DNA from: Streptomyces maremycinicus
GTDB taxonomy: Bacteria > Actinomycetota > Actinomycetes > Streptomycetales > Streptomycetaceae
Length of the DNA: 64,000 bases
Direction: 5' to 3'
NCBI RefSeq assembly: GCF_001184025.1
Contig: NZ_BBYG01000015.1
Span: forward strand, 248,001-312,000
A model generated the notes under the pieces. That model was given only the letters and a program-made list of their open reading frames with translations. It was not told where the DNA came from and searched no databases. Within the stretch, counting starts at the first letter, position 1, and every line of letters begins with the position of its first letter. Position numbers and translations under genes: made by a program. Shown piece by piece: positions 17,391 through 25,824 of the stretch.

Positions 17391-17414
17391 AGTTTCGGTC
17401 TCTCCTCCGAAACT
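17391..17414. promoter_or_regulatory. Perfect 8+8-bp inverted repeat, candidate xylan-responsive operator
   Basis: AGTTTCGG-N8-CCGAAACT, about 200 bases upstream of the xylanase start in the divergent region. CGAAACTTTCG-type elements are known near Streptomyces xylanase genes as repressor sites; this is the half-site in spaced form. Confidence 0.5.
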
Positions 17415-17695
17415 TCCGGAACCCGGTGAGCCGAAAGGCGACACATCCGGTGCGCCTCGGCGCATGCCCCAGAGCCGGGCCGGGAAGAGCAGGCGGACGC
17501 CGCCCACTCGGCTTCTCCCCAGCGTGGACGCCTTGACCTGGCGAGCCGCGTCGCGGACTCCGGACGTTTCCGCGGTCGTTGCGACAGCTTCTCCAGGGCG
17601 AAAGGGAAGCGCTGTTTGTGGACACATCGGTGACAGGCCTTGACCGGCCGGCCCCGCATTCCTAGCTTGTGGCGTCGAAGCATCGGGAGATAGTT

Positions 17696-17706
17696 CGAAA
17701 CTTTCG
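17696..17706. promoter_or_regulatory. CGAAACTTTCG element upstream of the GH62 gene
   Basis: The 11-base element CGAAACTTTCG (arms CGAAA/TTTCG around C) lies 78 bases before the GH62 start. It matches the element I recall from Streptomyces hemicellulase promoters, where LacI-type repressors bind. Along with 17391-17414 it suggests joint control of both enzymes. Confidence 0.55.
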
Positions 17707-17783
17707 AGATGCCCTGCTCCCCGGCACGTCCGCTCCGCGGTTCATCGGGGTCACCCCGCCCCCGCCCCGAAGGAGGTCTTCTG

Positions 17784-19250
17784 ATGTTGTTCCGCCGCCT
17801 GTCACCGGTCCGTCCAAGACGCCTGCTCGCCGTCCTCGCACCCTTGCTGCTCCTGGCCACCTTCCTCGGCGCGCAACCCGCCGGCGCGGCGACCGTGGAC
17901 CCCGACGCCTCGTACGTGCTGGTCAATCGCAACAGCGGCAAGGCCCTGGACGTCTACAACAGGGCGACCGACGACGGCGCCCGCATCGCCCAGTGGACCA
18001 GGAACGATCAGAGCCAGCAGCAGTGGCGGTTCGTCGACTCCGGCGGCGGTTACTACCGCATCAAGTCCCTCCATTCCGGCAAGGTTCTGGACGTCCACAA
18101 CTTCGCCACGGCCAACGGCGGCTCGATCGTCCAGTGGGCCGACCTGAACGGCACGAACCAGCAGTGGCGGCCGGTCGACAGCTCCGACGGCTACGTGAGG
18201 TTCGTCGCGCGCCACAGCAACAAGGCCCTCGAAGTGCAGGGCGCCTCCACCGCCGACAACGCGAACATCGTCCAGTACGACGACTGGGGCGGCGCCAACC
18301 AGCAGTGGCAGCTCGTCAAGGTCGGCGGCGCCGATCCCGGCCCGTGCGATCTTCCGTCGAGCTACCGCTGGACATCGACGGGTGCGCTGGCGCAGCCCAA
18401 GGCGGGCTGGGCCTCACTGAAGGACTTCACCGTCGCGCCCTACAACGGCAGGCAACTCGTCTACGCGACGACGCACGACACGGGGACCACGTGGGGCTCT
18501 ATGAACTTCGGCCTCTTCACCGACTGGTCGGAGATGGCCTCGGCCGGCCAGAACACGATGTCGACCTCCACCGTCGCGCCCACGCTCTTCTACTTCGCGC
18601 CGAAGAACATCTGGGTGCTCGCCTACCAGTGGGGCGGGACCGCCTTCTCCTACCGGACGTCGAGCAACCCCACCGACCCGAACGGCTGGTCGTCCCAGCA
18701 GGTGCTGTTCTCCGGAAGTATCACCGGCTCCGGAACCGGACCCATCGACCAGACGATCATCGGCGACGGGACGAACATGTACCTGTTCTTCGCCGGTGAC
18801 AACGGCAAGATCTACCGGGCCGGCATGCCGATCGGGAACTTCCCGGGCAGCTTCGGCGCGACCTCGACCGTGGTCATGAGCGATACGACCGACAACCTGT
18901 TCGAAGCCCCGCAGGTCTACAGGCTTCAGGGCCAGAACCGCTACCTCATGATCGTCGAGGCGATCGGCTCGCAGGGCCGCTACTTCCGCTCGTTCACGGC
19001 TACCGCTCTGAACGGCTCATGGACACCCCAGGCCGCGACCGAGAGCAATCCCTTCGCCGGTAAGACCAACAGTGGCGCCACCTGGACGAACGACATCAGC
19101 CATGGCGAACTGATCCGCACCGGCCCCGATCAGACCATGACCGTCGACCCCTGCCGTCTCCAACTGCTCTACCAGGGGCGCAGCCCCGCCTCCGGAGGCG
19201 ACTACGGCCTCCTGCCCTACCGTCCCGGTCTGCTGACACAGCAGCGCTGA
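17784..19250 (+). CDS. abfB: Secreted GH62 alpha-L-arabinofuranosidase with N-terminal CBM13
   Basis: 488 residues. A signal peptide of about 40 residues ends near GAA-TVD. Residues about 45-185 form a ricin-type CBM13 with repeated Q-x-W motifs (SQQQWRFV, TNQQWRPV, ANQQWQLV). The rest is a GH62 domain (SYRWTSTGALAQPKAGW, KDFTVAPYNGRQLVYATTHD, PKNIWVLAYQWG, DLFFAGDNGKIYRA-like and DISHGELIRTG). It removes arabinose side chains from arabinoxylan, complementing the divergent xylanase. ATG follows AAGGAGG. The arrangement matches S. coelicolor/lividans AbfB. Confidence 0.93.
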   Translation: MLFRRLSPVRPRRLLAVLAPLLLLATFLGAQPAGAATVDPDASYVLVNRNSGKALDVYNRATDDGARIAQWTRNDQSQQQWRFVDSGGGYYRIKSLHSGKVLDVHNFATANGGSIVQWADLNGTNQQWRPVDSSDGYVRFVARHSNKALEVQGASTADNANIVQYDDWGGANQQWQLVKVGGADPGPCDLPSSYRWTSTGALAQPKAGWASLKDFTVAPYNGRQLVYATTHDTGTTWGSMNFGLFTDWSEMASAGQNTMSTSTVAPTLFYFAPKNIWVLAYQWGGTAFSYRTSSNPTDPNGWSSQQVLFSGSITGSGTGPIDQTIIGDGTNMYLFFAGDNGKIYRAGMPIGNFPGSFGATSTVVMSDTTDNLFEAPQVYRLQGQNRYLMIVEAIGSQGRYFRSFTATALNGSWTPQAATESNPFAGKTNSGATWTNDISHGELIRTGPDQTMTVDPCRLQLLYQGRSPASGGDYGLLPYRPGLLTQQR

Positions 19251-19284
19251 GGCGTGACACGGGTCGCGGCGTGACACGGGTCGC
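19251..19284. repeat. Exact 17-bp tandem duplication after the GH62 stop
   Basis: GGCGTGACACGGGTCGC occurs twice in succession starting on the base after the stop codon. No function evident. Confidence 0.85.
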
Positions 19285-19296
19285 GCCGGACAGGCT

Positions 19297-20910
19297 CTAC
19301 GTGAACAGGGCTGTGATCAGGGCGATGTCGTCGTCCTTGTGCTGTCCGAAACGCTCCAGGAGCAGATCGCACATCTCCTCGAGATCGTCCGGGCCCTCGG
19401 CCACGGCCTCGCGGAATTCGGCGAGGGTGGCGTCGAGGGAGGCGGTCCGTACCTCGACCAGGCCGTCGGTCACCATGAGCAGGCGGGTGCCGTCGGGGAC
19501 CTCCAGGACGGAGGGCGGCGGATGCGGGAGCCCCAGTCCGAGGAGCGGACCGTGCGGAGTGTGGAACCGCGGTCCCTCCCGGGCGTCGACCACGAGCGGG
19601 GGGATGTGCCCGGCGTTGGCGATGTGCAGCCGGCGCACACGGTGTTCGTCCCGCGTGACGAGGACGAGGCAGAGGGTGACGGTGATGCCGGGCTGGGACT
19701 GGCCGAGCAGGGTCTCCAGCCGTTCCAGGATGAGATGGGGCGGGTGGCCCTCGATGGCGTAGGCGCGCAGCGCGTGGCGCACCTCGCCCATGACGGTCGC
19801 GGCGGTCACGGAGTGCCCGACGACGTCACCGATGGCGAGCAGCAGGCCGTTGACCGTCTGGACCGCTTCGTAGAAGTCCCCGCCGATCTCCGCGTGTTCG
19901 GAAGCGGGAAGATAGCGGAAGGCCAGCTCCGTGCCGGGGACGACCGGCAGTTCCTTGGGGAGGAAGGAGCGCTGGAGCGCCAGGCCCAGGGCGTGTTCCT
20001 CGTTGTAGGTCCGCAGGGCTTCGAGTGCCAGGGCGCTGGCGTTGGCCAGTTGCTGGAAGAGCTGTTCGTCGTCGGCGCTCTGGAGGGCCGTGGCGGGGAC
20101 GGCCAGGCAGACGGGGGGACGGTCACGCTTGGTGCGGGAGACGGCGACGGCGACGTCTCCGGTGAGGTGGTCGCTCGGCAGCAGGGTGTTCCACTGGTCG
20201 CCGGTGACGCGGACGACGGTGACCCCGGTGCCCTGACGCAGGCCGTGGGCGGCCAGTCGGTCCAGGAGGCCCGGCTGCGCGGGATGGATGCGTACGGGGG
20301 TCCGCGGGCCGTCGATCATGCTGTGGACCGCCTGGGCCTGGGGTGAGAGGAACACCGCGCTCGCCGGGCCCGCGAGGAGTGCGGCGGCTCCGCCGGTGGC
20401 CGCCGACGCGAAGGAGTGGAAGCCGACGGCACTGTAGACGTCCAAGGTCGCCTTGTTCAGGGCCATGAGGCGTTGCGCCAGCCGCTCGGCGCGTTGGCGG
20501 GCCCTGGCGTAGCGCAGGGTCGCGGTGACGGTGGCGAGGAGCTCGCCGGGGTCGACGGGCTGGTCGAGATAGGCGTCCGCGCCTCGCCTCAGGCCCTCCG
20601 CGTGATCGTTCGGACTGATCGCGGCGGCGGAGATCTGGATGACGGGCAGGTGCGCGGTCCGCGGGTCGTCCTTGATGCGTTCGCTGACCTCGAAGCCGCT
20701 CATGTCGGGAAGGCGGACATCGATGATCGCGATGTCGGGGAGTGCTTCCGGTGCGGTGTCGAGGTGGGCGAGGCCCTCCTCGCCCGTGGCGGCGCCGATG
20801 ACGGTGTGTCCCGCGCGCCTGAGCCAGGTGGTGAGGACGTAGCGGTTCGTATCGTTGTCGTCGATGACCAGGACGGTCGCGGGCGCGGGATCCTGAGCTC
20901 TATCGGTCAC
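19297..20910 (-). CDS. Response regulator fused to PP2C-type phosphatase
   Basis: 537 residues. A receiver domain (about 10-130) has the acidic pocket at D17/D18, phosphoacceptor D64 in AIIDVRLPDMSG, and the conserved Lys position in a modified form (YLDQPVDPGEL). A middle GAF-like region follows, then a C-terminal SpoIIE/PP2C domain (about 330-537) with EIGGDFYEAV, GDVVGHSVTAATVM and the terminal KDDDIALI motif. It probably dephosphorylates STAS-domain proteins when activated by the kinase encoded just upstream. The GTG start overlaps the kinase stop by 11 bases, indicating coupled translation. Confidence 0.88.
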   Translation of the reverse strand: MTDRAQDPAPATVLVIDDNDTNRYVLTTWLRRAGHTVIGAATGEEGLAHLDTAPEALPDIAIIDVRLPDMSGFEVSERIKDDPRTAHLPVIQISAAAISPNDHAEGLRRGADAYLDQPVDPGELLATVTATLRYARARQRAERLAQRLMALNKATLDVYSAVGFHSFASAATGGAAALLAGPASAVFLSPQAQAVHSMIDGPRTPVRIHPAQPGLLDRLAAHGLRQGTGVTVVRVTGDQWNTLLPSDHLTGDVAVAVSRTKRDRPPVCLAVPATALQSADDEQLFQQLANASALALEALRTYNEEHALGLALQRSFLPKELPVVPGTELAFRYLPASEHAEIGGDFYEAVQTVNGLLLAIGDVVGHSVTAATVMGEVRHALRAYAIEGHPPHLILERLETLLGQSQPGITVTLCLVLVTRDEHRVRRLHIANAGHIPPLVVDAREGPRFHTPHGPLLGLGLPHPPPSVLEVPDGTRLLMVTDGLVEVRTASLDATLAEFREAVAEGPDDLEEMCDLLLERFGQHKDDDIALITALFT

Positions 20911-22366
20911 GGCATGCCCCTTCGACGTCCGGTTCCTTCGTACGGGCGGAGCCGAGGTCCGGCAGCCGTACCTGTACCCGGGTACCGACACCCGCGGTGC
21001 TGGTGAGAGTGAGGCTTCCGCCGAGCAGCTCGGCGAGCGTCCGGGCGTAGGGCAGGCCGAGGCCGGTACCGGAGCGTCCGCTCCGGTGGGGGCCGCGCAC
21101 CTGGTAGAACGCCTCGAAGACGCGGTCGATCTCCTCGGCGGGGATGCCCACCCCCGTGTCGGTGACGGTGAACAGCACGGCGGGCGCGGACGGTTCGGGG
21201 TCGGCGGCGATGTCCAGGCGTACCTCGCCCCGCTCGGTGAACTTCAGGGCGTTGGAGAGAAGGTTGCGCAGAATGCGCACCAGCAGCGTCTCGTCGGTCA
21301 CCAGGGCCGGCTGGTCTTCCGGGCCGGGGGTGACGAGGGTGACCTGGCCGTGGCCGTGCCCGCTCAGGAGGAGGCCACTGAGGTGGGCGACGAGCAGCCG
21401 CAGATCGACCGGTTCCGGATGGATCACGAGGTGGCCGGCTTCGGCCTTCGCGACGTCCAGGAGGTCGCTCACGAGCGAGAGCAGGGTACGGCCGGAGGAC
21501 GCGATGAGTTCGGCCTGTTCCTGCTGCTCGTCGGTGAGCGGCGGGGAGCCGGGGGCCAGCAGCAGTGCGGAGAGCCCGACCACGGAGTTGACCGGGGTGC
21601 GCAGTTCGTGGCTGATGTTCGTCCAGAACCGGGTCTTGGCCTCGCTCGCCTCTTGCAGCTGGTGCCGCTTCTCCTCCAGCTCGGAGTGGAGGGCCAGCAC
21701 GCCGCTGTTGGTCGTCTCCAGTTCCAGCGTCAGTTCGGAGTAGAGGGCGAGCACTCCCCGGTTGGTCTCCTCCAGCTCCTCGTTGAGCCGGCGGAGTTCC
21801 TCGCGCTGGGCGCGGGTCTCCTCCAGGGTGGCGATGAGGTCGCGGGTCTGGGCGCGCAGATCGTCCGCCTCGGTGGACCGGGCGCCGCCTTTGAGCAGTT
21901 CGGCCAGGCGGCTGCGCCGAGCGGCCCCCTGCGGCCCGTCCGCGGGCAGCGGCTGGGTGATGACGACGCGGCCGGCAGCCGGGCCGGTCTCGTGGTCGAC
22001 GTGGACGAGTTTGGCGGCCAGGTCGAGTGTGTCCTGGGCCGGCGACGGCCCGCCGGCCCAGCTGAAGGTGACGAGGAGAGACGACCGGGGCCCGGAGGTG
22101 AGGCCGAAGGAGACCTCCAGCTCGCGGCATCCGAGCCGGTCCCGTCCGACCTCGCTCAGCGCGGTCGCGAGACGGACCTGGTCCTGCCGGTCCAACTCCA
22201 GTGCCGCCGCGGCCTGCTGGGCTCTGCGCCGCAGGCCGAACACGTCCTGGGCCGACGACAGGGCGAAGGAGGCCACCGTGTCGACAGGCCCGGCGGCGGG
22301 CGACCGACCGGCGGAGGGCGCACCCCCCGGCAGGCCCGGTTCAGAGGGGCTGGTCGACACGTTCAT
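20900..22366 (-). CDS. Cytoplasmic sensor histidine kinase
   Basis: 488 residues without membrane segments. The N-terminal part (about 30-145) looks like a RsbT/RsbW-like ATPase-related domain. A long coiled coil (about 160-245) has a repeated ETN-x-GVLALYSEL element. The HisKA domain carries H253 in NISHELRTP, and the ATPase has NLLSNALKFT, DTGVGIP and GTGLGLPYA. It should phosphorylate the receiver of the next gene. It begins 15 bases after the stop of the ATPase/PP2C fusion. ATG is the only start before the conserved part. Confidence 0.88.
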   Translation of the reverse strand: MNVSTSPSEPGLPGGAPSAGRSPAAGPVDTVASFALSSAQDVFGLRRRAQQAAAALELDRQDQVRLATALSEVGRDRLGCRELEVSFGLTSGPRSSLLVTFSWAGGPSPAQDTLDLAAKLVHVDHETGPAAGRVVITQPLPADGPQGAARRSRLAELLKGGARSTEADDLRAQTRDLIATLEETRAQREELRRLNEELEETNRGVLALYSELTLELETTNSGVLALHSELEEKRHQLQEASEAKTRFWTNISHELRTPVNSVVGLSALLLAPGSPPLTDEQQEQAELIASSGRTLLSLVSDLLDVAKAEAGHLVIHPEPVDLRLLVAHLSGLLLSGHGHGQVTLVTPGPEDQPALVTDETLLVRILRNLLSNALKFTERGEVRLDIAADPEPSAPAVLFTVTDTGVGIPAEEIDRVFEAFYQVRGPHRSGRSGTGLGLPYARTLAELLGGSLTLTSTAGVGTRVQVRLPDLGSARTKEPDVEGACRDR

Positions 22367-22381
22367 CCTGCTCCTCGCCGA

Positions 22382-23434
22382 TCACCAGGCCTCCTTGAGG
22401 ACGACGACGCTGGCGTCGTCCCGGCGCACCCCTGCCTCGCGGAGCAGCTGCCCGGCCATGACGAGCGGCGAGTGGTGCAGCAGACCCGGCAGCGATCGCT
22501 GCTCCCAGCGCTCGGTCAGCCCGTCGGAGTGCATGACCAGGGCGCCGTGCGCGGGAAGGGGTTCCTCGAAGGTCCGCAGCCGCCGCATGTGCGCGCCGAC
22601 GATCCCGGGAGCCGACAGCAGTGCCCGGCGTCCGTCGTCACCCACCAGGAAGCCGCTGACGTTGCCCACACCGCAGTACAGCAGCCGTCCCGCCGCGGGC
22701 TCGATCCGTGCCACGGCGACGGCCCCTCCGCGCGTCCCCTTCAACGCCAGGTGAACGGCGTTCAGGGCGCCCTCCGGGCTGAGGTCGCGCGTGGCGTGGA
22801 AGGCCTTGACCGCCGCCTGACTCGCGCGCTGGGCGAGGGGTCCGTGTCCCAGACCGTCGCAGAGCATGAGCAGGAGTTCGGGTCGGCGTCCGCCCTCGCC
22901 CGGGACCGCGGTGCGCACCGCCCACGCGTCGCCGCACACGGTCTCGCCGCTGATGGGTCTGGTCACGCCCGCGACCGGGGAGGCGCCCGGGGCGGCGGTC
23001 GTGCCGTCCGCGCCGCGTGGCCAGAACCGCGCGGCCATCACGGTGCCGCGGCCGGGGACGGAGTGCACGTCGAAGTGGTCGGCGAGTCGGGAGACCGCGC
23101 CCAGGCCGATGCCGAGGGTCCCGGCGCTGGACACGCCGTCGGCCAGGGCGGCACGGACGTCCGGCATCCCGGGCCCCGAGTCGACGGTGAGGAACTCCAC
23201 TCCCGCTTCGTCCCCGGACCGCACCACCCGCAGCAGCAGTGCTCCGTCCACGGCGTGCCGCTGCACGTTCGTGGCGGCCTCGGTGACCGCGAGGGCGACC
23301 TCGGCCGACCGGTGGCCGCTGAGGCCGACGCGCCGGGCCAGCGCGGCGGCCGCGCCCCGGGCGGCCACCGCCAGCGACGCACCGTCGCGGAACCAGGCCA
23401 CGTCCTCGCTGTCGAGGACCGTGTCGGTGTTCAC
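22382..23434 (-). CDS. ATPase (RsbT/RsbW-like) fused to PP2C phosphatase (RsbX-like)
   Basis: 350 residues. Residues about 5-140 are a GHKL serine-kinase/anti-sigma-type ATPase (AVTEAATNVQRHA, VDSGPGMPDV, TLGIGLGAV). Residues about 155-350 are a SpoIIE/PP2C domain (GDAWAVR, LCDGLGHGPLAQ, GVGNVSGFL, DDASVVVLKE). It joins in one chain the opposed activities that Bacillus splits between RsbT and RsbX. It probably resets the RsbR/RsbS stressosome. The GTG start overlaps the rsbT stop by 4 bases (GTGA). Confidence 0.87.
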   Translation of the reverse strand: MNTDTVLDSEDVAWFRDGASLAVAARGAAAALARRVGLSGHRSAEVALAVTEAATNVQRHAVDGALLLRVVRSGDEAGVEFLTVDSGPGMPDVRAALADGVSSAGTLGIGLGAVSRLADHFDVHSVPGRGTVMAARFWPRGADGTTAAPGASPVAGVTRPISGETVCGDAWAVRTAVPGEGGRRPELLLMLCDGLGHGPLAQRASQAAVKAFHATRDLSPEGALNAVHLALKGTRGGAVAVARIEPAAGRLLYCGVGNVSGFLVGDDGRRALLSAPGIVGAHMRRLRTFEEPLPAHGALVMHSDGLTERWEQRSLPGLLHHSPLVMAGQLLREAGVRRDDASVVVLKEAW

Positions 23435-23853
23435 CGCGCCCACTTGATGATGGTCACGGTCGTGCCCTCGCCCGGCACGGTGTGCAGCCGGAAGTCGTCG
23501 ACGAGGCGCCGGGCACCGCTGAGGCCCAGCCCGAGGCCGCCGCCCGAGGTCCAGCCGTCCGTCATCGCCTGGTCGACGTCGGCGATCCCGGGGCCGGAGT
23601 CCTCGAACACGGCGGCCACGCCGCGCTTGCTCGCGTCGCTGACGACACCGGCGCTGACCGTGCCCCCGCCGCCGTAGGTGAGCGTGTTGCGGGCCAGTTC
23701 ACTCGCCGCGGTGATCATCTTCGTCTGGTCGACCAGGGAGAGCCGGCACTGCTGCGCCAGCGCCCGGATGACCTGGCGGATCTGTACGACATCGGCGCTG
23801 CGTGCGACGGAATAGACCTGGGGATCGTCCCCAGCCGCCCAGGGCGCGGTCAC
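23431..23853 (-). CDS. rsbT: Stressosome serine/threonine kinase
   Basis: 140-residue GHKL-fold kinase of the RsbT type. The N box is ITAASELARNTLTYGGGG, G1 is EDSGPGIADV and G2 is GGGLGLGLSGARRLVDDF. RsbT phosphorylates RsbR and RsbS and, when released, activates a downstream PP2C phosphatase. GTG at 23853 overlaps the rsbS stop by 4 bases. Confidence 0.92.
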   Translation of the reverse strand: MTAPWAAGDDPQVYSVARSADVVQIRQVIRALAQQCRLSLVDQTKMITAASELARNTLTYGGGGTVSAGVVSDASKRGVAAVFEDSGPGIADVDQAMTDGWTSGGGLGLGLSGARRLVDDFRLHTVPGEGTTVTIIKWAR

Positions 23854-24221
23854 TGCGATGCCGAACTGGCGGGCCGGCGCAGTTTCGCGAGCCCCTTCTC
23901 CAAGTCCAGGGCGGTGCTGACGCCACCGAGCGAGAGGCCGAGTTCCACCAGGGTGATCGCGACAGCGGGACGCATCCCGACGACCACCGTGCGGGCGTCG
24001 AGGACACGCGAGATGGCGGCCACCGTCGCGAGCATGCGCCCCACGAAGGAGTCGACGATCTCCAGCGCGCTGATGTCGATGACGACACCCTGGGCGGACT
24101 TGGCCACGATCTGTTCGGCCAGGTCCTCCTGGAGGTTCAGAACCGTCTGGTCCTCCAGATCGAACTGGACGGACACGAGCAGGATGTCCCCGATCCGCAG
24201 GATCGGAATACGGTCGCTCAT
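23850..24221 (-). CDS. rsbS: Stressosome STAS protein RsbS
   Basis: 123-residue single STAS domain. It contains VVIDISALEIVDSFVGRMLA, including the serine that RsbT phosphorylates in Bacillus RsbS (the S of VDSF), and VVVGMRPAVAITLVELG. It forms the stressosome core with RsbR. The ATG overlaps the rsbR stop (ATGA), so synthesis is coupled. Confidence 0.93.
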   Translation of the reverse strand: MSDRIPILRIGDILLVSVQFDLEDQTVLNLQEDLAEQIVAKSAQGVVIDISALEIVDSFVGRMLATVAAISRVLDARTVVVGMRPAVAITLVELGLSLGGVSTALDLEKGLAKLRRPASSASQ

Positions 24222-25069
24222 CGCTGCACGCCCGCGTGAGCGACCATGTCGACGCCGGAGCGGCGCAGGGCCAGCTTGAGGGCGTCGGCGAGGCTGGCCT
24301 TCGTCACGATGCCGTCGAACTCGATGCCCAGCGCGACGATGGTCTGCGCGATCTGTGGACTGATGCCGGACACGGTGCACTCGGCGCCCATCAGTCTGGC
24401 GGCGACGATGGTCTTCAGCAGGTGCTGGGCGACCTGCGTGTCCACCGCCGGAACACCGGTGATGTCGATGATCGCCTGCTCCGAGCCGGTGTCCACGAGG
24501 GCCTGGAGGAGCTTCTCCATCACCACCTGTGTCCGCGCCGAGTCCAGGGTGCCGACCAGCGGCACGGCGATGACCCCGTCCCACAGCCGGACCACCGGCG
24601 TGGACAGTTCCAGCAGCTGCTCCGCCTGCGCGGTGATGAGCTCGTCCCGCGTCTGCGTGTAGGTCTCGATGGTGAAAAGGCCCAGCCCGTCGAGGATGCG
24701 GCCGAGCTGGAGGTAGGCACGGACCGTGTCGGCGGAGCCGTCCCGCAGCGCGGGCTCGAGAACGGTCTTCAGGGCGAAGACGCTGATGGCGGTCTCGCTC
24801 GGCGAGAATCCCTGCCGGGCCCTGTTCCTCGAGAGTTCCGTCAGCAGGGCGCGGACCTCGGACATCTGCTCCGCGTGGACATCCTGGGCACCCTGCCGCA
24901 GGGCCTCCACCAGTGCTTCGTACAGTTCTCGCAGCTCGCGGTCCAGCTCTGCCGCACCGACGCGGCGACCCAGCGATTCCTGCACCTCACGCACCCATGA
25001 GGCGGCCAGGTCCTGCTTCTCGGCCGCCAGGAGCCCCACCAGGTCCACGGCGTTGTCCTGCTTCGCCAT
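24218..25069 (-). CDS. rsbR: Stressosome co-antagonist RsbR
   Basis: 283 residues. An N-terminal RsbR-type helical (non-haem-globin) domain at about 5-140 contains SPSETAISVFALK. A C-terminal STAS domain (about 165-280) has IIDITGVPAVDTQVAQHLLK with the phosphoacceptor threonine in VDTQ. It is the sensory subunit of the stressosome. ATG follows AAGGAG. It is the first gene of a six-gene minus-strand operon ending at 19297; the promoter should lie in the AT-richer patch just upstream (ATATTCATATTTTC). Confidence 0.93.
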   Translation of the reverse strand: MAKQDNAVDLVGLLAAEKQDLAASWVREVQESLGRRVGAAELDRELRELYEALVEALRQGAQDVHAEQMSEVRALLTELSRNRARQGFSPSETAISVFALKTVLEPALRDGSADTVRAYLQLGRILDGLGLFTIETYTQTRDELITAQAEQLLELSTPVVRLWDGVIAVPLVGTLDSARTQVVMEKLLQALVDTGSEQAIIDITGVPAVDTQVAQHLLKTIVAARLMGAECTVSGISPQIAQTIVALGIEFDGIVTKASLADALKLALRRSGVDMVAHAGVQR

Positions 25070-25375
25070 TGCGGCACTCCTTCGATATTCATATTTTCTT
25101 GTGCGGAACTGACCCGCGAAGCCTACGGCACCCGTATCGCCGACCGGCCCGGTCGCGCGCGGCGGCCGGCCCGGCCCCGCGGTCACCCAGCGTGTCCACG
25201 ATCCACGAGCACACACCGGAACTCACCGGTACCCCACATATGCCAGAGGCATGTATGACGGCATGGCCGCCCGCGTGCATGTGAGCGGAACTGCGGGGCA
25301 GGATCATCCCTGCACGCCCTGACCCGGGGCGCGCGCCCTGATCCGGGGCACCCCCCGAGCACAGTCGAGGAGACG
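25070..25375. promoter_or_regulatory. Divergent promoter region of the stressosome operon and STAS gene
   Basis: 306 bases between divergent genes. An AT-rich patch lies at about 25082-25102. A short imperfect inverted repeat (CATATGCC-AGA-GGCATGTATG) sits at about 25237-25257. I cannot assign -35/-10 boxes confidently. Confidence 0.35.
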
Positions 25376-25744
25376 GTGACCGACACCGAGCAAGCGGACC
25401 GGCCGGACCGGTTCTCCGCCGAACACCGCATGATCGGCGGCGTGCGCGTCGTGACCGTGCGCGGTGAGATCGACCACGAGGTCGGAGAGCTGCTCAGCGC
25501 GGCCCTGCTGTCCGGGTACGGCGAGGCGGCGCCGTCGCGGATCGTGGTGGACCTCAGCGGTGTGACCTTCATGGACTCCAGCGGCATCAACGTCTTCGTC
25601 ACCGCGCACCAGGCCGTCAGCGGCGGCGCGGGCTGGCTGCGCATCGCCGCCGCCCGGAAACCCGTCCTGCGCGTCCTGGGGCTGACCGGCATCGACGCTC
25701 TCGTCACCTGTCACCCGACCCTCGAGCAGGCCCTGGAGCCCTGA
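25376..25744 (+). CDS. STAS-domain anti-anti-sigma factor
   Basis: 122-residue single STAS protein of the RsbV/BldG type. The phospho-site motif is IVVDLSGVTFMDSSGINVFV, with the serine in MDSSG. It would be phosphorylated by an anti-sigma kinase and dephosphorylated by one of the PP2C proteins encoded across the divergent promoter, freeing a sigma factor. GTG follows GAGGAG. No sigma or anti-sigma gene is adjacent. Confidence 0.9.
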   Translation: MTDTEQADRPDRFSAEHRMIGGVRVVTVRGEIDHEVGELLSAALLSGYGEAAPSRIVVDLSGVTFMDSSGINVFVTAHQAVSGGAGWLRIAAARKPVLRVLGLTGIDALVTCHPTLEQALEP

Positions 25745-25766
25745 CCGTCGCCCTGCGGCCGGTTCA

Positions 25767-25824
25767 GGGCTCGGAGGCCGAGGCGCCCGGCCGCGGGGCT
25801 CGGCGGCCGAGGTGCCCGGCCGCG
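25767..25824. repeat. 29-bp tandem duplication
   Basis: Two adjacent 29-bp units starting GGGCTCGG and ending CCCGGCCGCG, differing at two positions, lie 22 bases after the STAS stop codon. The units are GC-rich with some self-complementarity (GGCCGAGG / CCCGGCCG) and may act in termination. Confidence 0.75.
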
